Shown: positions 9,211 through 18,058, numbered from the stretch's first letter. The stretch is 64,000 nucleotides of DNA from Microbispora bryophytorum (GCF_006874465.1 NZ_VIRL01000025.1:1-64000), one strand, 5' to 3'. Numbers and translations: made by a program. Notes: generated from the sequence alone by a model not told the origin.

Positions 9211-9226
9211 CGTGCGCGGTGACGGA

Positions 9227-10684
9227 TCAGACGATCTTGCCCGACCAGTTGGCCTGAGCGGTCTTGTAGACGGCCAGGGTCTCACCGTCGAAGTACGGGG
9301 AGACGCTGGTGTCGATGCGCTTGTTGCCGTCGGTGTCGGAGACCGCGATGGTCACACCGTTGAGGTAGCCGAGCCGCTTGGCGCTGCTGTAGCGGTAGAG
9401 CCAGGACGAGCCGATGGCGCCCTCACCGGTGAAGGAGGACTTGATGCCGACGAGCTCCTCGGCCTTCATCGACGGCGCGGCCGCCTTGAAGGTCTTGCCG
9501 TACGACCACTTGAGGGTCTTGCCGGAGAAGGCGTAGTTGCCGTCCGGGTGCGAGCCGCTCGGGTAACCGAACACGAACATGCCCGTGCCGATCTTCTGGT
9601 TGTAGGCCAGACCCTGACCGCCCACGTTGGAGCCGAGGGTGCCGACGTCCTTGAGACCGATCGACAGAGCGCGGCCGGTCAGGCGGTAGTCGACGTCGTA
9701 GTTGATCCAGTAGGTGCGGACGACGTACTTGTCGCCCTTCTTGAGGTAGAACGCCCTGCCGTCGCGGGACGCCTTGCCCTCGTCCCAGCCGCGCGGCTTG
9801 AAGGGGTACGCCTTGTCCGTGACGCCGGTGCCCTCCTTGAAGGGCCCGTCGGCCGGAGTGCCCTCGGGGTTGAGCTTCTTCCAGTCGTCCCGCTTGACAT
9901 AGACCTTCCGCGAGTCGCGGGTGCCCTCCTTGACCACGTGGCGCGTGTCGACCACGGACTGGATGGTCACGTGCGAGTAGGCCTTGTCCTTGTCGAGCTT
10001 GGCCTTGGCCCACTTCGCCTGCAGAGAGGTCTCGTAGGTGTGGGCGTAGCTCTTGCCGGAGGCGCTGGTGGGCAGGACGCCGTTGTAGACGGTGACGAAC
10101 GCGTAGTCGCGGTCGCCGTCCTCGTAGACGTCGAAGTCGTAGTGGGTGTACGCGGTCTTGCCGACGTAGATGCCCCACGGGGTCTTGCCCTGGTAGTAAC
10201 CGGGAACGAAGACCCACTTGTCGAGGGTCGCCTTGTTGCTCTTGGTGTCGTACACGCAATGGCCGGCGGTCGCCACCAGGTTCTTGTACTGGCTCTGCAC
10301 GGCGGTCGCCGAGCACCAGTGCGGCTTCTTGTCCGCGCCGATGAAGAACACCTTGCCGGTGGTCTTCGGCAGGTTCACGTTCTTCGACGTGCCGGAGGAA
10401 GCCGACTTGTCACCGCTGGAGCCGACAACGCCGGCCTTGCTGTCCGCGGAGGCGCCGCCCGAGGAGACGTGCTTGGTGGGCAGCGTGGTCTCCACCGCGT
10501 ACGGGGTGGCGTTGACCAGGTTGGCCTTGTTCTGGCCGTACCAGAACGCGGCGACCTGCTTGGCGGCGAAGTTGGTGCTGGCCAGGGTGTCGTGCGGAAC
10601 GGAGTCCGCGTGTGCGGGGGCGGCGACGGCCGCAGAGGCCAGCAGGCCGACCGCGATGCCGCCGAGGGTGAGGGTGCGCTTCAA
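9227..10684 (-). CDS. Secreted V8/trypsin-like protein, copy 4, predicted catalytically dead
   Basis: The 485-residue paralogue is most like copy 3. The TTG start at 10684 follows a conserved AGACCAGGGAG. The signal peptide ends near PAHA. His142 and Asp193 are in place, while Ile424 occupies the Ser position (G-A-I-G-S-S-W). The gene interrupts the usual rsmA-ispE order and lies on the opposite strand to its relatives, so it probably arrived by duplication into this locus together with its promoter, leader and terminator. Confidence 0.88.
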   Translation of the reverse strand: MKRTLTLGGIAVGLLASAAVAAPAHADSVPHDTLASTNFAAKQVAAFWYGQNKANLVNATPYAVETTLPTKHVSSGGASADSKAGVVGSSGDKSASSGTSKNVNLPKTTGKVFFIGADKKPHWCSATAVQSQYKNLVATAGHCVYDTKSNKATLDKWVFVPGYYQGKTPWGIYVGKTAYTHYDFDVYEDGDRDYAFVTVYNGVLPTSASGKSYAHTYETSLQAKWAKAKLDKDKAYSHVTIQSVVDTRHVVKEGTRDSRKVYVKRDDWKKLNPEGTPADGPFKEGTGVTDKAYPFKPRGWDEGKASRDGRAFYLKKGDKYVVRTYWINYDVDYRLTGRALSIGLKDVGTLGSNVGGQGLAYNQKIGTGMFVFGYPSGSHPDGNYAFSGKTLKWSYGKTFKAAAPSMKAEELVGIKSSFTGEGAIGSSWLYRYSSAKRLGYLNGVTIAVSDTDGNKRIDTSVSPYFDGETLAVYKTAQANWSGKIV

Positions 10685-10756
10685 GTTACTACTCCCTGGT
10701 CTGATCGTCGGGCGCCGCTTGCGCCCCAACCGTCAGTAAAGGTCGGCTAAAAGCTA
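10685..10756 (-). promoter_or_regulatory. Predicted -10 box and conserved leader of peptidase copy 4
   Basis: Read on the minus strand, TAGCTT (10756-10751) is followed by CCTTTACTGACG (10742-10731), a 6-bp hairpin GGGCGC/GCGCCC (10726-10710) and AGACCAGGGAG before TTG. The stem sequence differs from copies 1-3 but the pairing is kept. Confidence 0.5.
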
Positions 10757-10930
10757 TCCGAGGATTTGGGAGAAGTGACCGCCTCAGTGGTTATCAGTCT
10801 GATCGCCACGTCAAGATCGCGGCTACCGGCGCCGCCCGCGCCTTCTCCGCGGCCGTCGCGTTTTCGCTGATCACAAGTGCCGCCATCGCCACCCCGTCAC
10901 CCGGTGTCACCGATCGACACAAGGGCTGTA

Positions 10931-10946
10931 TGTGATGCAAATCACA
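10931..10946 (-). promoter_or_regulatory. CRP-type operator upstream of peptidase copy 4
   Basis: In gene sense the site reads TGTGATTTGCATCACA, a perfect TGTGA-N6-TCACA palindrome. It ends 175 bp before the predicted -10 box, one helical turn further than in copies 1 and 3. The flanking GTTCCATC and TACAGCC also match copies 1 and 3. The rest of 10757-11020 shows no gene. Confidence 0.6.
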
Positions 10947-11020
10947 CTTTGTCGATGGAACGGATCACCAGCCGATCACGTCCAACTCGGCCCGCCGGCG
11001 CACTCGCGGAGCCCATCCGG

Positions 11021-11250
11021 CTACCCCGACCGCCGCCACCGCCAGTTCAGCTCCCCGGGCTCCGGAGGCGGACCGGGGAGAGCGTCCGCATCGTCGCCGG
11101 TCACGCCGGCTCCCGCGACACCGTCGAGCACCATGGACAGGAAGCGCCGCCGCAGCTCCCGCGTACGCTCCGGGTCCGGCACGCGGACGGCGGCGCACCC
11201 CTCCAGCACGAGACCGAAGTCGTCGGCGACGACGTCACCGCGCAACCACG
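11021..11250 (-). pseudogene. C-terminal remnant of a TetR-like regulator
   Basis: The minus-strand frame reads LRGDVVADDFGLVLEGCAAV, then PDPERTRELRRRFLSMVLDG, and stops at 11021. This resembles the end of the TetR ligand-binding domain. No DNA-binding N-terminus exists upstream; the similarity stops at about 11250, exactly where the oppositely oriented TIGR03086 remnant begins. The assignment rests on recognition of this tail pattern, not a search. Confidence 0.45.
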
Positions 11251-11577
11251 GGGCTGGACGCTTCGGCCCGCGCCTGGGCGACGGTGGACGACGACGCCGA
11301 GCAGGGGCCGGTGCCGCTTCCCCAGGGCCCCATGCCCGCATCGCTCGCGGCCGGCGCGTGCGCGCTCGACGCGGCGGTGCACGCCTGGGACATCGCCGTG
11401 GCCACGGGGCAGCCCTCGCCGCTCACCCCGGAGATGGCCCTGCCGCTGATGGAGGTCGCCACCCAGATCGTCGAACCGCTGCGGGCCTACGGCGCGTACG
11501 CTCCCGCGCTGGAGACCGGCGACGACGCCGACGAAGTGACCGTGCTGCTGGCCTACCTCGGCCGCCGGCCGGTCTGA
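11251..11577 (+). pseudogene. C-terminal half of a TIGR03086/DinB-like (mycothiol-type) protein
   Basis: The frame reads LDASARAWATV, then SLAAGACALDAAVHAWDIAVATGQ, to a stop at 11577. This is the second half of the TIGR03086 family, relatives of the mycothiol-dependent maleylpyruvate isomerase; full members are about 190 residues. The N-terminal half, with its metal-binding His, is absent. A GTG at 11284 could start a 97-residue product, but there is no ribosome-binding site and half a domain is unlikely to fold. It overlaps the convergent rsmA end by 25 bp. Confidence 0.6.
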
Positions 11578-12440
11578 CCCGGCTGGTGCGCCGCCGCCGG
11601 GGCCCGCTGTTCGGCGATTCGGGCGAAGTCCTCGACCCTCAGCTGCTCCCCACGCGCCGAGGGGTCGATCCCGGCCCCGAGCAGCGCCTTCTCCGCGGCG
11701 GCCGCCGTTCCGGCCCAGGAGGCGAGCGCGGCGCGCAGCGTCTTGCGGCGCTGGGCGAACGCCGCGTCGATGGCGGCGAACACCTCCTCGCGGGTCGCCG
11801 TCGTCACCGGCGGCTCCCGCCGTACGAGCGAGACCAGGCCGGAGTCGACGTTCGGCGCGGGCCAGAAGACGTTGCGCCCGACCGGACCGGCCCGGCGCAC
11901 GTCGGCATACCAGGCGGCCTTCACCGAGGGAACGCCGTAGATGCGCGACCCCGGCGCCGCGGCGAGCCGGTCGGCGACCTCCGACTGCACCATCACCAGC
12001 CCGCGCCGCAGCGACGGCAGCACCTCCAGCAGGTGCAGCACGACCGGCACGGACACGTTGTACGGCAGGTTGGCGACCAGCGCGGTCGGCTCGGTCCCGA
12101 GCTCGGCGGGCCCGACCTTGAGCGCGTCGGCGTGCACCACGGTCAGCCGGCCGGCCACCTCGGGGGCCCGCTCGGCGACCGTCAGCGGCAACTGCTGCGC
12201 CAGCACCGGGTCGATCTCCACGGCGACGACCTCGGCGACCTCGGGGAGCAGGGCGAGGGTGAGCGAGCCGAGCCCCGGCCCGACCTCGATCGCCACGTCG
12301 TGCGGTGCGACCCCGGAGAGCCGGACGATACGGCGGACGGTGCCGCCGTCGATCACGAAGTTCTGCCCCAGCTTCTTCGTCGGCCGGATGTTCAGCCTCT
12401 CCGCGAGCGAACGCACTTCGACCGGCCCGAGCAGACTCAT
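11553..12440 (-). CDS. rsmA: 16S rRNA (adenine1518/1519-N6) dimethyltransferase
   Basis: The 295-residue RsmA/KsgA protein dimethylates two adjacent adenines near the 3' end of 16S rRNA during 30S maturation. KKLGQNF near residue 23, the SAM motif VGPGLGSLT, the acidic VEIDP and the catalytic NLPYNVS are all present. The start is 19 bp behind the tatD stop, in line with a metG-tatD-rsmA operon. The rpfB gene that separates tatD and rsmA in mycobacteria is missing here. Confidence 0.96.
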   Translation of the reverse strand: MSLLGPVEVRSLAERLNIRPTKKLGQNFVIDGGTVRRIVRLSGVAPHDVAIEVGPGLGSLTLALLPEVAEVVAVEIDPVLAQQLPLTVAERAPEVAGRLTVVHADALKVGPAELGTEPTALVANLPYNVSVPVVLHLLEVLPSLRRGLVMVQSEVADRLAAAPGSRIYGVPSVKAAWYADVRRAGPVGRNVFWPAPNVDSGLVSLVRREPPVTTATREEVFAAIDAAFAQRRKTLRAALASWAGTAAAAEKALLGAGIDPSARGEQLRVEDFARIAEQRAPAAAHQPGQTGRRPR

Positions 12441-12459
12441 GCCTCCAGTGTCCCCCGCG

Positions 12460-13326
12460 CTACCAGGCGCCGAAGACGGTCTGGCCGTTGGCCGCGATCC
12501 GCGTGGCGAGGTCGGCGACGTCCATGCCCTTGACCTCCGCGAGGCAGCGCAGCGTGAGCGGGATCAGGTAGGGCGCGTTTGGCCTGCCCCGATGCGGCGT
12601 CGGCGGCAGGTAGGGCGCGTCGGTCTCGACCAGCATCAGCTCGGGCGGGGCCACCGCCGCAGCCTCACGCAGATATCCGGCGTTCTTGTACGTCACCGGG
12701 CCGGAGAACGACATGAAGTAACCGGCGTCCACACACCGCTTGGCCATCTCGGCGTCGCCGGAGAAGCTGTGGAAGACCACCACGCCGGGGGCGCCCTGGT
12801 CGGCGAGCACGGCGAGCACGTCGTCGTGCGCGTCGCGGTCGTGGATCACCAGGGCCTTGCCGGTCCGCTTGGCGATCTCGATGTGCGCGCCGAAGCTGGC
12901 GTGCTGGTCGTCCTTCGACGCCCAGTCGCGGAAGTAGTCGAGACCGGTCTCCCCCACCGCCCGCACGTGTGGCCGCCGCGCGAGGTCCTCGATCTCGGCG
13001 AGGACCTCGGGCGTGGAGGCGTGCGCCTCGTTGGGGTGGATGGCCACGGCCGCGTAGACGTCCCGGTGCTCGCCGGCCACCTCGGCGTTCCACCGCGAGG
13101 AGGGCAGGTCGTATCCCACCGTCACCAGGCGCGTCACACCGACCGACTTCGCCTCGGCGAGGATCGACGCGACGCTCGCCCCGGCCGCCTGGGCCGCCAG
13201 CGCGACGGGATCACCCGACGACGCCTGCCGGTTGCCGACCATGATGTCCAGGTGGCAGTGGCTGTCGAACACCTCCGCCGGCAGCGCCTCGGGCGGCGCG
13301 GGCGGCGCGGGACGCTCACGCGACAT
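12460..13326 (-). CDS. tatD: TatD family metal-dependent hydrolase (DNase)
   Basis: The 288-residue TIM-barrel metallohydrolase carries the metal ligands SHCHLD near the N-terminus, [32 protein letters not shown] and VETDAPYL. TatD proteins have 3'-5' exonuclease activity and are implicated in DNA or RNA quality control. The ATG at 13326 is only 2 bp after the metG stop, indicating tight coupling. A longer frame upstream overlaps metG and is not used. Confidence 0.93.
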   Translation of the reverse strand: MSRERPAPPAPPEALPAEVFDSHCHLDIMVGNRQASSGDPVALAAQAAGASVASILAEAKSVGVTRLVTVGYDLPSSRWNAEVAGEHRDVYAAVAIHPNEAHASTPEVLAEIEDLARRPHVRAVGETGLDYFRDWASKDDQHASFGAHIEIAKRTGKALVIHDRDAHDDVLAVLADQGAPGVVVFHSFSGDAEMAKRCVDAGYFMSFSGPVTYKNAGYLREAAAVAPPELMLVETDAPYLPPTPHRGRPNAPYLIPLTLRCLAEVKGMDVADLATRIAANGQTVFGAW

Positions 13327-13328
13327 GA

Positions 13329-14918
13329 TCAGGCGTTCTCCAGCCGCGGGAAGAGGATCTCGCCCTTGACGACCTGGGCCCCGGCGGGCAGCCTGCCCCA
13401 GGTGGCGACGTCGGCGATCCGCTGGCCGGCGAGCGCGCCCAGATGCGGCTCCGCCCCGATGGACGCCCACAGCTTGGCGCTCGTGGTGGGCATGATCGGG
13501 TGGAGCAGGACCGCGATCGCGCGCAGCGACTCGGCCGCCGTGTAGAGAATCGTGGCGAGCCGCGCCTGCCCCTCGGGCGAGTCGTCCTTGGCCACCTTCC
13601 ACGGCGCCTGCTCGCTCAGGTAACCGTTGACCTGCTTGACGAAGTCGAAGACGGCGCCGATGCCGCCCGCGAAGTCCAGGTTGTCACCGATCAAGGTGTC
13701 CGCCCGGGCCACCGCCGTGGCCAGGCCGTCCGCGATCGCCCGCTCGGCGGGACCCGCGTCCGTCGCCTCGGGAAGGGTTCCGTCGAAGTACTTGCCGACC
13801 ATGGCCGCGACCCGGGACGCCAGATTGCCGAAGTCGTTGGCGAGCTCGGAGGTGTAGCGGGCGGAGAAGTCCTCCCAGGAGAACGAGCCGTCCTGGCCGA
13901 ACGGAATCGCCCGCAGGAAGTAGTAGCGGTAGGCGTCCACGCCGAAGTGGCTCGTCAGTTCGCGGGGCGAGATGCCGGTGAGGTTGGACTTGCTCATCTT
14001 CTCGCCGCCGGCCAGAAGCCAGCCGTTGGCGAACACCTTGCGCGGCAGCGGCAGGTCGTTCGCCATAAGCATGGCCGGCCAGATCGCCGCGTGGAACCGG
14101 AGGATGTCCTTGCCGACCAGGTGGACGTTCGCCGGCCAGGTGGCGTCGAACTTCGCCTGGTCCGAGCCGTACCCGACCGCGGTCGCGTAGTTGAGCAGCG
14201 CGTCGATCCAGACGTAGATGACGTGCTTGGAATCCCACGGGATCGGGACGCCCCAGTCGAACGTCGAGCGCGAGATCGACAGGTCCTGCAGGCCCTGCTT
14301 CACGAGCTGCACGATCTCGTTGCGGGCGGAGGCGGGCTGGATGAAGTCCGGGTTCTGCTCGTAGTGCTCCAGCAGGCGCGGGCCGTACGCGGAGAGCCTG
14401 AAGAAGTAGTTCTCCTCCTTCAGCCACTCGACCGGGCGCTTGTGGATCGGGCACAGGTCGCCCTCCAGCAGATCGCCGGGCGACTTGTACTCCTCGCAGC
14501 CGACGCAGTAGGGGCCCTCGTACTCGCCCCGGTAGATCTCGCCCTTGTCGTACAGGTCCTGCACGAACTCCTGCACGCGGTCGGTGTGGCGCGGCTCGGT
14601 CGTGCGAATGAAGTCGTCGTTGGCGATCTGAAGGTGCTCCCAGAGCGGCTTCCAGGCGTCCTCGACGAGCTTGTCGCACCACTCCTGGGGCGTCATGCCG
14701 TTCGCCTCGGCCGTACGCATGATCTTCTGACCATGCTCGTCCGTGCCCGTGAGGTACCACACCTTCTCGCCGCGCTGACGGTGCCAGCGGGTGAGCACGT
14801 CGCCCGCGACGGTCGTGTAGGCGTGGCCCAGGTGCGGGGCGTCGTTGACGTAGTAGATCGGCGTCGTCACGTAGAACGCCGACTCCCCGGATGATGCAGT
14901 CGTTCCTGTAGCCGCCAT
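13329..14918 (-). CDS. metG: Methionyl-tRNA synthetase
   Basis: This 529-residue class I synthetase charges tRNA-Met. The HLGH signature (HIGH-type) lies near residue 33, the single zinc knuckle CVGCEEYKSPGDL...CPIH in the connective peptide, and KMSKS near 310. The C-terminal anticodon-binding helices are intact and there is no EMAP/Trbp111-like extension, as usual for the actinobacterial form. It is first in the metG-tatD-rsmA set. Confidence 0.96.
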   Translation of the reverse strand: MAATGTTASSGESAFYVTTPIYYVNDAPHLGHAYTTVAGDVLTRWHRQRGEKVWYLTGTDEHGQKIMRTAEANGMTPQEWCDKLVEDAWKPLWEHLQIANDDFIRTTEPRHTDRVQEFVQDLYDKGEIYRGEYEGPYCVGCEEYKSPGDLLEGDLCPIHKRPVEWLKEENYFFRLSAYGPRLLEHYEQNPDFIQPASARNEIVQLVKQGLQDLSISRSTFDWGVPIPWDSKHVIYVWIDALLNYATAVGYGSDQAKFDATWPANVHLVGKDILRFHAAIWPAMLMANDLPLPRKVFANGWLLAGGEKMSKSNLTGISPRELTSHFGVDAYRYYFLRAIPFGQDGSFSWEDFSARYTSELANDFGNLASRVAAMVGKYFDGTLPEATDAGPAERAIADGLATAVARADTLIGDNLDFAGGIGAVFDFVKQVNGYLSEQAPWKVAKDDSPEGQARLATILYTAAESLRAIAVLLHPIMPTTSAKLWASIGAEPHLGALAGQRIADVATWGRLPAGAQVVKGEILFPRLENA

Positions 14919-15005
14919 GTGCGAATCCTATCGGCCCCGGGGAGATGACTCCCCGGGATAAAACGCCGGTGGCGTCGTCAGGGACGCGGCCCAGCAGACA
15001 CGGTT

Positions 15006-16223
15006 CTAGGCCACGGACTCGCGGGTGACGGCCTCGGCGGCCTCCTCGGCGGCGGACGCCGCGATGTCGACCGGGTTCTCCCGCGTACGGCGGATGCCGA
15101 GGATGCTGATGAACAGCGACGCGAAGATCGTCTGGAAGCTCATGACGAACGCGGTCGCCGACGGCACGACCAGGCGCAGCGACTCGGCCGGGATCAGCTC
15201 GCCGAAGCCGCGGCCGCCCCAGTGGGCGAGCGAGGCCACCAGGCCGGCGAGACCGGCCACCGCCAGGGCACCACCGGCGAGCAGGCCCTTCTCCAGCGTG
15301 ACGACGTCCACCAGCCTGCGGATGCGCCGGTCCTCGGGGAGGAAGCCCTCCTCCGCCGCGTACACCTTGGTGAACAACGCGAACAGCACGGCCTGGAAGC
15401 CGATGATCACCATCGCGGACGCGCCCACCAGCGTGTCGACGTCGAAGGCGAGCTTGCCGATGTAGACCGGGCCGAACGACAGCGTGGCCCCGGCGACGAG
15501 GCCGAGGCTCATCAGCACCAGGCCCGGGATGAAGAACAGCCAGCGCGGGCTGTAGAGCAGCAGGAAGCGCAGGTGGCGCCAGCCGTCCCGCCAGGAGCGC
15601 AGGTGCGGCGGGCGGGAGCGGCCGTCGGGCGACAGGGTGGTGGGCACCTCGCGGACGTCGAGCCCCTGCAGGGTCGCCTTCACGACCATCTCGGAGGCGA
15701 ACTCCATGCCACCGGTCTGGAGCCCCAGCCGCAGGATCGAGTCGCGGCGGAAGCCGCGCAGGCCGCAGTGGAAGTCACCGATCTCGCTGGGGAAGAACAG
15801 CCGGCCGACGAACGACAGGACCGGGTTGCCCAGGTAACGGTGGAGCGGGGGCATGGCGCCCGGGGCGATGCCGCCGCGGAACCGGTTGCCCATGACCAGC
15901 TCGGCGCCGTCCCGAAGCTGCTCGATGAAGGGCACCAGGCTGGTGAAGTCGTAGGAGTCGTCGGCGTCGCCCATGATGACGTACTTGCCGCGGGCGGCGC
16001 GGACGCCGCCGATCAGGGCATTGCCGTAACCCTTCTCGTCAATATGGACAACCCGGGCGCCCGCGTCACGGGCCAGCTGTTGCGAACCGTCGGTGCTGCC
16101 GTTGTCGGCGATGACCACCTCACCGTCGATCCCGTTTTCGCGCATGCAGGTGAGAGCCTTGCGAACACAGATCTCAACGGTCTCGGCCTCATTGAGGCAT
16201 GGCATGACAACGGTAAGTTCCAC
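15006..16223 (-). CDS. Family 2 glycosyltransferase with membrane anchor (polyprenol-phosphate sugar synthase-like)
   Basis: The 405-residue protein has an N-terminal GT2 catalytic domain (VVMPCLNEAETV at the start, GDADDSYD as the metal-binding DxD near residue 90, GNRF and FHCGLRGFRR) and four likely membrane helices after residue 215. The layout is that of dolichol/polyprenol-phosphate mannose or glucose synthases, which load a lipid carrier for membrane glycosyltransferases. Its divergent neighbour is a GT-C-like membrane protein and pmt lies 3 kb away, so it may supply their donor. The sugar is not known. The start is GTG at 16223. Confidence 0.85.
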   Translation of the reverse strand: MELTVVMPCLNEAETVEICVRKALTCMRENGIDGEVVIADNGSTDGSQQLARDAGARVVHIDEKGYGNALIGGVRAARGKYVIMGDADDSYDFTSLVPFIEQLRDGAELVMGNRFRGGIAPGAMPPLHRYLGNPVLSFVGRLFFPSEIGDFHCGLRGFRRDSILRLGLQTGGMEFASEMVVKATLQGLDVREVPTTLSPDGRSRPPHLRSWRDGWRHLRFLLLYSPRWLFFIPGLVLMSLGLVAGATLSFGPVYIGKLAFDVDTLVGASAMVIIGFQAVLFALFTKVYAAEEGFLPEDRRIRRLVDVVTLEKGLLAGGALAVAGLAGLVASLAHWGGRGFGELIPAESLRLVVPSATAFVMSFQTIFASLFISILGIRRTRENPVDIAASAAEEAAEAVTRESVA

Positions 16224-16594
16224 GTCGCAACTCCTCGCATATGACGGCAGGACACCAATGATGCCCGCTTCCCAGTAGCGTCCGAGTCAAGTCCGCGAAA
16301 CGGCTGGCATTCTGTAACCGTGACTCCACCCACCGCTGGAGCGGCGGGCTTCCCGCGTCGCCGGCCGAGCGGCGACGCAGAGGACGAGCCCGGCCCGGAC
16401 AGTTCCCAGCACGCCGGCCACGCCGGCGCGCACGGTATGTCCGCAGGTGAGGCGGCGGAACTCCGCCCAGGTGGCGGAGCTCTCCTTCGCCACGCGCCCG
16501 CGGATGTGCACTGGAAGGCACCGGCGAGATTCGAGGGGAGGAAGCGCGGACTCACCCGCCTGCCGAAGCAGGCGGTCGAATCCGCGCGACTTTG
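16224..16594. other. Divergent intergenic region, no feature recognised
   Basis: These 371 bp separate two divergent glycosyltransferase genes and probably hold both promoters. I see no convincing -35/-10 pair, repeat or RNA. The frames present look like GC-driven shadows. Confidence 0.5.
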
Positions 16595-18058
16595 ATGGTC
16601 GCGATCGCGGATCCTCCGTCAGTGGACGCCTCCCCGGCCGGCGGCCGGGGCCGTCCACTCGCCCTGCTGCGCCGCCACCGGGTCTTCGCGGTCACGCTCG
16701 GCGTCGCCTTCGTGCTGCGGATCGTCACGATGCTGGGCTTCGGCCCGGCCATGTGGTTCAACGACTCCTACGACTACGTGTCCGTGGCGCTGCGCCCGCG
16801 TCCGCACCCGATCCGGCCGGACGGGTACAGCTTCTGGCTGCTGCTGCTCAAGCCGTTCCACAGTTTCTCGCTCGTGGTTTTGACCCAGCACCTCATGGGC
16901 CTGGCGGCGGCGTTCCTTATCTATGCGCTGCTGACCAGAAGATTTGGGATGCCAGGCTGGGGGGCGACGCTGGCCGCCGCCCCCGTGATGTTCGACGCCT
17001 ACCAGATCCAGCTCGAACAGCTGATCATGTCGGACACCATGTTCATCCTGCTCGTCGTGGGCGTGGTGACGCTCGTGCTGTGGCGGGAGTCGATGACCTG
17101 GCGGGGCGGGACCGTGGTCGGCCTGCTGCTCGCGCTGACGGCGCTGACCCGGAGCATCGGCCTGCCCATCCTCGCCCTGGTCGTGGTCTATCTGGTGATC
17201 AAGCGGGCGGGCTGGAAACCGATCGCCGCCATGATCACCGCGTGCGCGCTGCCCGTGCTCGCCTACATGGGCTGGTTCAAGGCGGTGAACGGCCAGTTCG
17301 CGATGACCAACAGCGACGGGGTGATCCTCTACATGAGGACGTCGCTGTTCGCCGACTGCCACAAGATGAACGTCGACGAGCGCCGCGAGCTTGAGCTGGC
17401 GCTGCTGTGCATCAACGTCGCGCCCAAGGACCGCGGCCTGTCCGCGCAGGCGTACCTGTGGTGGGACGACCAGAACCAGCTCCACGTGTTCGGCTCGGGC
17501 ATGAAGTTCACCCCGGAGATCAACGCGAACGCGAGCACGTTCGCGAAGAAGGCGATCCTGTCCCAGCCGGGCGACTACGTGGCCGCGGTGGCCAAGGACT
17601 TCTTCCGCGCCTTCCAGTGGGGCCGGCCGCGGTTCCCCGACGCCAAGACCTTCCTGCAGTACGAGTTCGACAACGAGTACACCCGCAAGCTGCCCAAGTG
17701 GAGCTCCTACCACAGCACCACCGACAAGGACGCCGAGGCGTACGAGAACGGCCCGGCCGCCACGCACGTGGTCTCGCCGTGGTCGGACATCATGATCGGC
17801 TACCAGAAGGTCGTACGACTGCCGGGCATCGTGCTGGGCCTGCTGCTGCTGTTCGGCCTGTACGGCGTGGCGCGGCGCTGGCGCGACCTCGGCGGGCCCG
17901 AGCTGCTGCCCTGGCTGGGGGCGGTGGGACTGATCCTGGCCCCGGCGGCGACCGCAGAGTTCGACTACCGCTACCTGCTGCCCGCCGCCCCCCTCGCCTG
18001 CCTCGCCGCCGCCCTCACCGCGCGTGATCTTGTAGTTAGTCGCAGACATGGCCGCTGA
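16595..18058 (+). CDS. Polytopic membrane glycosyltransferase, GT-C-like
   Basis: The 487-residue protein has roughly ten hydrophobic helices. FNDSYDYVSVAL, an acidic motif after the first helix, is like the catalytic Asp loop of GT-C enzymes that use polyprenol-linked sugars. A soluble stretch of about 130 residues (about 245-375) precedes the last helices, and the tail holds DYRYLLP. It is not close enough to Pmt to name the acceptor. The divergent GT2 gene could make its donor. The last codons (RDLVVSR) are encoded by copy 1 of the repeat array that follows, so the array overlaps the gene's 3' end. Start is taken as ATG 16595; no strong ribosome-binding site is visible. Confidence 0.75.
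   Translation: MVAIADPPSVDASPAGGRGRPLALLRRHRVFAVTLGVAFVLRIVTMLGFGPAMWFNDSYDYVSVALRPRPHPIRPDGYSFWLLLLKPFHSFSLVVLTQHLMGLAAAFLIYALLTRRFGMPGWGATLAAAPVMFDAYQIQLEQLIMSDTMFILLVVGVVTLVLWRESMTWRGGTVVGLLLALTALTRSIGLPILALVVVYLVIKRAGWKPIAAMITACALPVLAYMGWFKAVNGQFAMTNSDGVILYMRTSLFADCHKMNVDERRELELALLCINVAPKDRGLSAQAYLWWDDQNQLHVFGSGMKFTPEINANASTFAKKAILSQPGDYVAAVAKDFFRAFQWGRPRFPDAKTFLQYEFDNEYTRKLPKWSSYHSTTDKDAEAYENGPAATHVVSPWSDIMIGYQKVVRLPGIVLGLLLLFGLYGVARRWRDLGGPELLPWLGAVGLILAPAATAEFDYRYLLPAAPLACLAAALTARDLVVSRRHGR

Noticed and set aside
828-10750. Long open frames opposite the peptidase genes and the ABC-F gene (for example 828-2237 minus, 2622-4250 minus, 6214-8016 plus, 9005-10750 plus)
   Set aside because: They are antisense shadows caused by GC-rich third positions. 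They are rich in Val/Gly/Arg/Leu, have no motifs, and the sense strand has recognised families.
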